Assembly (NCBI GenBank): GCA_016218905.1
Contig: JACRCS010000704.1
Coordinates: 1-12,787 of the forward strand
Length of the DNA stretch: 12,787 nt
Direction of reading: 5' to 3'
DNA from: Deltaproteobacteria bacterium
GTDB lineage: Bacteria > Desulfobacterota_C > Deferrisomatia > Deferrisomatales > JACRMM01
Shown here: positions 1-6,435 of the stretch, in pieces
How positions within the stretch are numbered: the first letter of the stretch is position 1
Layout of the letters: every line of letters begins with the position of its first letter
Notes under the pieces: model-generated
Seen by the model: the letters and a program-made list of their open reading frames with translations, nothing else
Database searches by the model: none
What the model was told of the DNA's origin: nothing
Position numbers and translations under genes: made by a program

Positions 1-285
1 ATCATCGTGCGATGCGGGTCGGTCATGCTGCGCTACCACGAAGCCCCCGCCGAGACGGAGGAAGCGATTCGCGACGGGTGGTTCTACACGGGCGACTTCG
101 GGAAGATCGACGCGGCAGGCTACGTCCACTTCTGCGGGCTTCGGAAGGCGATTACGAAGGTGAACGGGATCACGAAGGACCTCCCTCCGGCCCGACCGAT
201 CGCTCTCCGGCCAACCGTATCTGAACCGCTCCCTGAGCGGGTTGATTCAGAAGCTCTACATGAGAATCCTGCTCGTTTCACCTAA
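1..285 (+). pseudogene. Truncated acyl-CoA synthetase (AMP-binding) remnant
   Basis: The reading frame is open from the left edge. Its first ~55 residues match the end of the large adenylation subdomain of acyl-CoA synthetases: VMLRYHEAP, then DGWFYTGDFGKIDAAGY, then a hinge-like GLRKAITKVNGI. In this family the TGD aspartate binds the AMP ribose and the hinge normally reads GRxKDxIK. Here the conserved Arg is Leu and the hinge Asp is Ala. After KVNGI the usual YPxEVE segment and the ~100-residue C-terminal lid domain, which carries the catalytic lysine, are missing. They are replaced by ~35 unrelated residues that read into the next gene and stop at 285. Neither other plus frame restores the missing part. 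I infer a decayed gene cut by a rearrangement; its start lies outside the window. It could also be a divergent ligase-like protein, but the lost hinge residues argue against activity. Confidence 0.75.
221..250. promoter_or_regulatory. Dyad symmetry at the pseudogene/radical SAM junction
   Basis: CCGCTC and GAGCGG form a stem around a three-base CCT loop. An outer CTGAA/TTCAG pair flanks it after a five-base bulge on the right side. There is no T-run, so it is not a classical terminator. It covers the possible TTG start at 242, which is one reason to prefer the ATG at 260 for the downstream gene. Its role as operator, RNA hairpin or rearrangement scar is unknown. Confidence 0.4.
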
Positions 286-1546
286 GAGCTGCTTTTCCAA
301 GAACCCCCGCCTCAACTCCATGATCGAGAGGCTGTCGGGACAGCTGTTTCGTTTCTTCTACGGCGGCTTCAACCTCGGGCTTCTGACCCTCGCCAGCCTC
401 ACTCCAAGGGACATCGAAGTCGATCTTGTCGACGAAAACCTCCAGGCGATCGATCCCGACGTACGCTACGACCTGGTCGCCGTAACCGCGATGACCCAGC
501 AGGCGGATCGAGCCTACGAGATCGCCCGCCACTTCCGAAGGCTCGAGGTCCCTGTCGTGATGGGGGGCGTCCACGCGACCGTCCTGCCGGAGGAAGCGAA
601 AGAACACGTCGACTACACGATCCTGGGAGAGGCGGAGGATACCTGGCCGGTGTTCCTCGAGGCCTTCCGAAATGGCAGCGCGCAGTCGAGCTACGCGGCG
701 ACAGTGCCGACGGACCTGACCCGCCTGCCGCCGCCGCGGTATGACCTCTTGGACCCATCGCAGTACGGAATCGCATGGGTCCAGACGACGCGCGGGTGCC
801 CCTACGACTGCGAGTACTGCTGCTCGTCTCGCATCTTCGGCACGAAGTACCGTCACAAGACCGTCGAACAGGTCGTAGAGGAAATCCGACTCCTGAAGAC
901 CCTCTGGCCGAACCCGCGCGTCGCGTTCGTAGACGACAACATGCTGGTGAACAAGCCCTTCGCCTTTCGACTGCTTGAGGAATTGATCCCTCTCAACGTG
1001 CGTTGGGCCTGCCAGACAAGCATCAACTTCCTCCACGACGACGAACTGCTCGATCTCCTGAAAAGGAGCGGCTGCATGACCCTGTTCGTCGGGCTGGAGG
1101 GGGTGAGCGAAGACGCCCTCCGTTCGGTGGACAAGTATCGAGACAGGAAGGCTTCTGTCAGGCTATTCGAGGACACGATACGCCGCGTTCAGAGCCGGGG
1201 CATCGGCGTGCTCGGCGCCTTCATCTTGGGTTTTGACACCGACGACGCGTCCGTCTTCGGGAGGGTTGTCGAGTTCGTCGCACGCAACAACGTCTACAGC
1301 TCGCAAATCACGATCCTGACGCCCCTCCCGGGAACACCGCTGAGGGACAGGCTGCTGAAGGAAGATCGCGTCCTACCGACCGCCTGGGAGAACTACACCT
1401 TCACGGACGCGAACTTCGTGCCCCGGAACATGTCCGTCCGACAGCTCGAGGAGGGCATCGTCTCCACGTATGAAGCGATCTACTCGCCCGAAGCCATGGA
1501 GAAGAGACTCTCCCACTTCAAACGCCTCTACGCCGGCCGCGTGTAG
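260..1546 (+). CDS. B12-binding-domain radical SAM protein
   Basis: A 428-residue protein from the ATG at 260. A TTG at 242 would add six residues but sits in a hairpin, and MRILLVSP is the usual start of the Rossmann-like cobalamin-binding domain. Residues ~1-140 form that domain, with the typical GGVHAT segment at 102-107 and ILGEAED shortly after. The radical SAM core follows, with the 4Fe-4S motif CxxxCxxC at Cys180, Cys184 and Cys187. Such enzymes cleave S-adenosylmethionine to a 5'-deoxyadenosyl radical, and B12 members often methylate unactivated carbons or rearrange skeletons. The C-terminal part (LTPLPGTPLRDRL, then a MSVRQLEEG-like region) resembles the DUF4070-type tail of lipid- and hopanoid-related members. 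The substrate cannot be read from the sequence. It overlaps the acyl-CoA synthetase remnant and is followed by a terminator, so it looks like its own transcription unit. Confidence 0.9.
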   Translation: MRILLVSPKSCFSKNPRLNSMIERLSGQLFRFFYGGFNLGLLTLASLTPRDIEVDLVDENLQAIDPDVRYDLVAVTAMTQQADRAYEIARHFRRLEVPVVMGGVHATVLPEEAKEHVDYTILGEAEDTWPVFLEAFRNGSAQSSYAATVPTDLTRLPPPRYDLLDPSQYGIAWVQTTRGCPYDCEYCCSSRIFGTKYRHKTVEQVVEEIRLLKTLWPNPRVAFVDDNMLVNKPFAFRLLEELIPLNVRWACQTSINFLHDDELLDLLKRSGCMTLFVGLEGVSEDALRSVDKYRDRKASVRLFEDTIRRVQSRGIGVLGAFILGFDTDDASVFGRVVEFVARNNVYSSQITILTPLPGTPLRDRLLKEDRVLPTAWENYTFTDANFVPRNMSVRQLEEGIVSTYEAIYSPEAMEKRLSHFKRLYAGRV

Positions 1547-1563
1547 CTCTCCTTCCGCTCTCC

Positions 1564-1602
1564 CGCCACGAGCGTCGGGTCCTCATCGTGGCGCGTTCTT
1601 TT
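1564..1602 (+). terminator. Rho-independent terminator after the radical SAM gene
   Basis: A perfect 8-bp stem, CGCCACGA with TCGTGGCG, encloses a 14-base loop and is followed by a T-rich tail (TTCTTTT). It lies 17 bases past the radical SAM stop codon and separates that gene from the kinase block. Confidence 0.6.
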
Positions 1603-1704
1603 GCCGAGAAGAGCGCAGAATAGCAGGGCTCCTCCGCCGGGACCGTAGCCGATCTCGACCGAGCACGCCCTGCTCAACGCCCGCTCCTGCATAGAAAAAG
1701 GGGC

Positions 1705-4700
1705 ATGAACGCGTTCATCCTCTCGCATCTGCTCATCGGCGTCACCACACTGGGCCTCGGGGTTCTCGTGTTCTCCAAGAACTCTCGAGGATCTCTCAAT
1801 CGGCTGTGGCTGTTCTTCAGCCTGACCGTCAGCTTTTGGGCGCTGGGGGCGACCGCCATCGGTCTGACGCGGGATGCGGATCAGGCGCTTCGGCTCTGGA
1901 AGATCGTGCACGTCGGCGTGATCCTCATCGCGCCGGCGTTCGTTCACTTCGCGTACGAGTTCGTGGACGTACGAGAAAGGCCCTACCTTGGGCCGATGTA
2001 TCTCTGCTCCGCCGGTCTGATCGGGCTCTCCCTTTTTACGGACGACTTCATACGCCAGACCACGATCATGTACGGAGGGATTCACTACGACGCACCTCCG
2101 ACCCCGCTTTATCTCGTCTTCATGGTCGGTTGGTCCGCAGCCATCATCTACGCTCACTGGATCATCTTCTCGCGATACCGAACTGCCACCCCTTCCAAAA
2201 GGGCACAGATTCAGTACTTCACCGTCGCCACGGTTCTCGGGTTCTGCGCCGACTCGACCAGCTTCTTGCCCGTCTTTGGAGTCGAGAGCTGGCCGCAAGT
2301 CAGTTTCCTTGCTCCGCTGTTTCCGATCATCATGACATACGCCATGGTCAGGCATCGGCTCATGGACATAGAGCTGGTGATCAAGAAGACGTTCATCTAC
2401 TCGCTGCTTCTCCTTCTGCTGATCGCACCCTGCTACGCGGTCCTGATTCAAGCGGAGAAGATCGCAGAGCCGTACGTTCGCTACCCGGTCCTGGGCTGTC
2501 TCTTCGTCCTGGTCGCCTTCGTCTTCCCTCGGATCCGAATCCGAACCGAACGCAGCCTCGAGAACATCCTGTTCAACCGCGGAATGGATTACCGGCAGAT
2601 TCTCGCGGGCTTCTCGAAGGAGATCACGAGCCATGCCGACCTCACCGGCGTGCTCGCGGCGACGACGGACACGATTCGGCGCGCGACGGACGCGCACCGA
2701 GCCGATGTCTACCTCCTCGAGGACGGCCGGTACCAGCTGGCTCGGGATCCCTCCTCTGGAGCGGCCCCGGGCCATCTGGTCGCCCTGCTCGAGCAGTCCG
2801 CCGACTGCCTCTTGAGGAAGGCTCTCTCCAGCTCGAAGGATCCGATAGCAGGGCTCGCCCAGCAGGAGATGAAGGAGCTCTCGGTGACTCTGGCGGTTCC
2901 GCTCCTGTTCGAGAGGAGCTTGAAGGGCTTCATCCTGCTCTCGGACAAGGACAGCGCCGGCGACTACTCCTCGGAAGAGATCTCCTTCCTCCGCACCGTC
3001 GCCAGTCAGTTGGCAATGGCGGTGGAAAACATCAGGAAACACGAAGAGGTAGACAAGCTCAAGGAGCTCGACACTCTCAAGAACGCGCTCTTCTCGAAGG
3101 TCAGTCACGAGCTGAGGACCCCTCTGACGAACATCCTCCTGCCTCTGCAACGCGTGCTCTTCGAGCAGGGCGACCGACTGCACCCGGAGAACCGTCAGGA
3201 AAAAGAGGCGATGCTGAGCAACGGCCTCAAGTTGCTCAAACGGATCAACGAGATCCTGGACCTCTCGAAGCTGGAATCGGGGAAGATGAAGTTGTCGACT
3301 GCCCCGGCCGACCTGCGGGCGGTCCTAGACGAAGTGGTCTCCGCAGCCTCCCCTGCCGCAGCCGCGGTCCACATCGAGCTCAGCTTCGCCTCTCTCACGG
3401 CTCCGCCGCCGGTCTACGTGAACGTCGAGCAGATGGAGAAGGTCTTCGCAAACCTCGTCGGGAATGCCTTGAAGTTCACCGAGGCAGGCGGACGAGTGAA
3501 CGTCGAAATCGCGGAGGAGCAGGAAGGGGTGGTGGTGACCGTGTCCGATACCGGCCGCGGGATTCCCGAGGCCGACCTTCCCTTCATCTTCGACAGGTTT
3601 CGGCAGGTAGACGGCGCGACGTCGCGCATGTACGAGGGCACGGGATTGGGACTGGCGCTGGTCAAGGAGCTCGTGGAGCTGCACCGCGGGCGCATCGACG
3701 TCGAAAGCGAGCTCGGGAAGGGAAGCAGCTTTCGCGTCTGGCTGCGAAAGGGGCGGGAGCATCTGACGAGCGAGGAAGTGACAGAAGGCGCCGAAGAGGC
3801 GCCCGCCTTGGATATCGCCGAGCGCCGCCGAGGCGACCGTCGCAGAGGCGACCGCCGCCAGGGCGAGCGCCGCCAGGCCGACCGCGAAGACCGTCAGATG
3901 CTGGAACTGCTCGACGTTCAGTTCGCCGACCTCCGCCCCGCGACTCTCTTGGAGGCCGAGGAGAGCGCCCTTCCCGGAGGCGAAGGGGGTGACGGGAGAC
4001 GGGTCCTCGTGGTCGAGGACAACCGCGACCTCGCGCGCAACATCGCGAAAGCCCTGCGCCATCGGTTTTCCGTCTCGATCGCCTACGACGGCGAAGAGGC
4101 GCTCGGCCTGCTCCTGCAGGATTGGCCCGACGTGGTCGTCTCCGACGTCATGATGCCCCGGATGGACGGCTTCGAGCTTTGCAGCCGGATCAGGGCCGAG
4201 GAGAGAGGGAAGCGCACGCCGGTGGTCCTGCTGACGGCCAAGTCCGAGGTTCAAGACCGCATCGCGGGTTTCCGCCAGGGTGCCGATCACTACCTGGCCA
4301 AACCCTTCAACGCGAGCGAGCTGCTGGTGGTCATCGATTCCCTCCTCTCCAAATACGACCTCCAGCGCGAGCTCGAGTACGCCAACACGGAGCTCCAGAA
4401 GGCCCTCCAGGAACTGGCCGAGACGCAAGTCCAGCTCGTCCACTCGGCCCGGCTGGAGTCGGTGGGCGAGCTCGCAGCCGGGGTCGCGCACGAGGTGAAG
4501 AACAGCATCTACTGCGTGCGCACCGGGCTCAGCGGAATCGAGAAGCGCATCAAGAAGATCCACGAGGGGACCCTCTCCCTCGAGTCGTCCTATCCGGAGA
4601 TCGTGCAGGCGCTCGGAGTGAATGCCCAGGCGCTCGACCGCTCGCTCTTCGTCGTCAACTCGCTGCTCGACTTCTCGAGAGCAAATCGAAGCCGCATGGC

Positions 4701-5163
4701 GCCAGGCGATCTCGGCAAGGGCATCGCCGATACGGTCGCCATCCTGGAACCCAGGATCCGAGACAAGCTCGAGCTTCGAACGAGCTGCGGCGTCACGGCT
4801 CCCGTCGAATGCAAGATCGAGGAGATCAACCAGATCGTCATGAACCTGGTCCTGAACGCGCACGAGGCGATCCCGGAGCGCGGCAACGTCTCCATCCGGA
4901 CCGAGCAAGCCGACGGCTTCGTCGAGATCCGAGTCAGCGACGACGGACCGGGCATCCCCGAGGAGCACGTCGAGAAGATCTTCCTGCCGTTCTTCACCAC
5001 CAAGGAGAAGAGCGGCAACAGCGGGCTTGGGCTCAGCATCGTGCACAACATCGTCAAGGCGCACCACGGTACCGTCCGCGTCGAGAGCGAGGTCGGCCGC
5101 GGCACCTGCTTCACGATCCGGCTCCCCAACAAGCAGCCGTCCTCCGATGGCGTCGCGCCCTGA
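1705..5163 (+). CDS. Membrane hybrid histidine kinase: 7TM-GAF-HK1-REC-HK2
   Basis: A 1152-residue inner-membrane sensor kinase. Residues ~5-275 contain about seven hydrophobic helices of the HisKA_7TM type and two more after the MVRHRLMDIELV link. A GAF-like domain spans ~300-445. Kinase 1 has the H-box SHELRTP with phospho-acceptor His468, N-box Asn587, DTGRG at 615-619 and GTGLGL at 645-650. An Arg-rich repeat linker (708-727) leads to a receiver with Asp772, phospho-acceptor Asp814, Thr844 and Lys866. A coiled coil follows, then kinase 2 with His929 (AHEVKNS), Asn1051, DDGPG at 1079-1083 and SGLGLS at 1106-1111. All catalytic residues look intact. Two complete kinase cores around a receiver in one chain, with no Hpt domain, is uncommon. 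The ATG has a purine-rich AAAGGGG unusually close (one base away). The next gene starts 147 bases downstream. Signal and partner are unknown; the neighbouring receiver proteins are the likely partners. Confidence 0.92.
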   Translation: MNAFILSHLLIGVTTLGLGVLVFSKNSRGSLNRLWLFFSLTVSFWALGATAIGLTRDADQALRLWKIVHVGVILIAPAFVHFAYEFVDVRERPYLGPMYLCSAGLIGLSLFTDDFIRQTTIMYGGIHYDAPPTPLYLVFMVGWSAAIIYAHWIIFSRYRTATPSKRAQIQYFTVATVLGFCADSTSFLPVFGVESWPQVSFLAPLFPIIMTYAMVRHRLMDIELVIKKTFIYSLLLLLLIAPCYAVLIQAEKIAEPYVRYPVLGCLFVLVAFVFPRIRIRTERSLENILFNRGMDYRQILAGFSKEITSHADLTGVLAATTDTIRRATDAHRADVYLLEDGRYQLARDPSSGAAPGHLVALLEQSADCLLRKALSSSKDPIAGLAQQEMKELSVTLAVPLLFERSLKGFILLSDKDSAGDYSSEEISFLRTVASQLAMAVENIRKHEEVDKLKELDTLKNALFSKVSHELRTPLTNILLPLQRVLFEQGDRLHPENRQEKEAMLSNGLKLLKRINEILDLSKLESGKMKLSTAPADLRAVLDEVVSAASPAAAAVHIELSFASLTAPPPVYVNVEQMEKVFANLVGNALKFTEAGGRVNVEIAEEQEGVVVTVSDTGRGIPEADLPFIFDRFRQVDGATSRMYEGTGLGLALVKELVELHRGRIDVESELGKGSSFRVWLRKGREHLTSEEVTEGAEEAPALDIAERRRGDRRRGDRRQGERRQADREDRQMLELLDVQFADLRPATLLEAEESALPGGEGGDGRRVLVVEDNRDLARNIAKALRHRFSVSIAYDGEEALGLLLQDWPDVVVSDVMMPRMDGFELCSRIRAEERGKRTPVVLLTAKSEVQDRIAGFRQGADHYLAKPFNASELLVVIDSLLSKYDLQRELEYANTELQKALQELAETQVQLVHSARLESVGELAAGVAHEVKNSIYCVRTGLSGIEKRIKKIHEGTLSLESSYPEIVQALGVNAQALDRSLFVVNSLLDFSRANRSRMAPGDLGKGIADTVAILEPRIRDKLELRTSCGVTAPVECKIEEINQIVMNLVLNAHEAIPERGNVSIRTEQADGFVEIRVSDDGPGIPEEHVEKIFLPFFTTKEKSGNSGLGLSIVHNIVKAHHGTVRVESEVGRGTCFTIRLPNKQPSSDGVAP
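3826..3885 (+). repeat. Four 15-bp tandem repeats coding an Arg-rich linker
   Basis: Four consecutive five-residue units of the form R-[RQ]-[GA]-[DE]-R occupy residues 708-727 of the hybrid kinase, between kinase 1 and the receiver. The DNA units are similar but not identical (CGCCGAGGCGACCGT and variants). The sequence is a highly charged flexible or coiled linker that could vary in copy number between strains. Confidence 0.75.
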
Positions 5164-5310
5164 ATCCGGGCTCGCGGCTAAAGACCCTCTTATTCTTGAC
5201 CGATTCGTAATGTCGCCTGCGCAGGTCCGTCTTCGGGGGAACCCCGCACTCAGGGTTGAGACGACCCGCTCCCTAAGCATAGAGCAGCGTCTTCCGCGGA
5301 GCAGCCCCCG

Positions 5311-6435
5311 ATGCCTGAGGTCGAAACCACAGGGTACAAGGTCTTGGTCGTCGACGATGAGCCGGCGAACCTCGAGAACTTCACGTTCAATTTCGGGCTC
5401 GACTATCCCATCGTCACCGCGACCGGGGCCGCAGCGGCCTGGGAAGTTCTGGACCGGGAGAACGTCTCGGTCATCGTCTGCGACCAGCGAATGCCGGGAG
5501 TCTCCGGGATCGAGCTGCTGACGCAGGTCAAACAGAAGTACCCCAAAGTCGTCCGGATTCTCCTCACCGCCTACGCCGACCTCCCCACCGTCATCGCCGC
5601 GATCAACGAGGGCAACGTCTACCGCTTCGTGAGCAAGGATTCTCCTCTCGACCAGATCGAAGCGGTCCTTCGGCAAGCCATCGAGTACTTCGACATGAAG
5701 AGGGAACTCGAGGCGGCGAATCGGGCGCTCGTACAGTCCGAGAAGCTCGTGACCATCGCCGAGATGGCGGCCGGGATCGGGCACGAGATCAAGAACTCCC
5801 TCTCCGGGATGCTGATGGGTATCCACCGGATGGACGAAGAGCTCAGGGACCGCGGGCTGCCGGATCCCGTGATCCTCCGGCTCCTGGAAAAGACGAAGTC
5901 CTATGCGACCCGGACGGGCCAGATCGTGGAACGACTCAACGACTTCTCGAAGCCCGGAGCCGAAGAGGACGTGGATCTCGGCAAGGTCGTGCAGGACTCT
6001 ATCGAGCTGGCCCGCGACGGACTCGGCGTCCGGCTGAACGGAATGCAGATCGTGGCGGAGCTCGACCCCGGAATTCCGTTGATCAAGGGCAATTACGTGA
6101 ATTTCGAGCAGGTCTTCATCAATCTGATCCGGAATGCCTGTCAGGCGATGGAGGAGACGGGCGGCACGATCCTAATTCGAGGGTCTTGGGACGGGGACAG
6201 CATACGGATCGCGGTCCACGACACGGGGCTCGGCATTCCCCCGGAGAACCTTCAGAAGGTCTTCGGCGCTTTCTACACGACGAAGAAGGAAGGAATGGGC
6301 ATGGGCCTGTATATTATCGACAACATCATCAAGACCTTCGGGGGAAGGCTTGAGCTTCAAAGCGAAGTGCGCCGAGGCAGTACGTTCACGGTCGTGTTGC
6401 CCTCTCAACGAACGAAACAGGAGGCCGTCCGGTGA
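5311..6435 (+). CDS. Receiver-histidine kinase (REC-HisKA-HATPase), soluble
   Basis: A 374-residue cytoplasmic protein without membrane segments. Residues ~9-125 are a receiver with Asp15/Asp16, phospho-acceptor Asp58 (CDQRMPG), Thr86 and Lys109. The usual Pro after the Lys is Asp, as in some response-regulator subgroups. A short coil (RELEAANRAL) leads to a kinase core with His158 in GHEIKNS, Asn275 in the N-box, DTGLG at 304-308 and GMGMGL at 328-333. It can therefore accept phosphate and also autophosphorylate, as an intermediate kinase in a relay or a kinase gated by its receiver. The REC-coil-kinase order, the RELExAN coil and the HE[VI]KNS H-box match the second half of the upstream hybrid kinase, suggesting common descent. 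GGAG at 5298-5301 lies 9 bases before the ATG. The stop overlaps the next start. Confidence 0.9.
   Translation: MPEVETTGYKVLVVDDEPANLENFTFNFGLDYPIVTATGAAAAWEVLDRENVSVIVCDQRMPGVSGIELLTQVKQKYPKVVRILLTAYADLPTVIAAINEGNVYRFVSKDSPLDQIEAVLRQAIEYFDMKRELEAANRALVQSEKLVTIAEMAAGIGHEIKNSLSGMLMGIHRMDEELRDRGLPDPVILRLLEKTKSYATRTGQIVERLNDFSKPGAEEDVDLGKVVQDSIELARDGLGVRLNGMQIVAELDPGIPLIKGNYVNFEQVFINLIRNACQAMEETGGTILIRGSWDGDSIRIAVHDTGLGIPPENLQKVFGAFYTTKKEGMGMGLYIIDNIIKTFGGRLELQSEVRRGSTFTVVLPSQRTKQEAVR
6419..6424 (+). promoter_or_regulatory. Strong ribosome binding site fixing a GTG start
   Basis: AGGAGG lies seven bases before the GTG at 6432, inside the end of the upstream kinase gene. It supports the GTG start and the GTGA stop/start overlap, so translation of the two genes is likely coupled. 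Confidence 0.85.

Noticed and set aside
1528..3183. Minus-strand open frame of 551 codons
   Set aside because: Shadow of the membrane and GAF part of the hybrid kinase; composition is that of reverse-complemented code.
5197..5225. TTGACC and a CCTGCGCAGG palindrome before the receiver-kinase gene, considered as promoter and operator
   Set aside because: No acceptable -10 element at 16-18 bases spacing, and the 10-bp palindrome is too short to support alone.
3325..5826. Long minus-strand open frame of 833 codons antisense to the kinases
   Set aside because: It lies opposite two unmistakable kinase genes, has no recognisable domain and is a typical GC-rich shadow.
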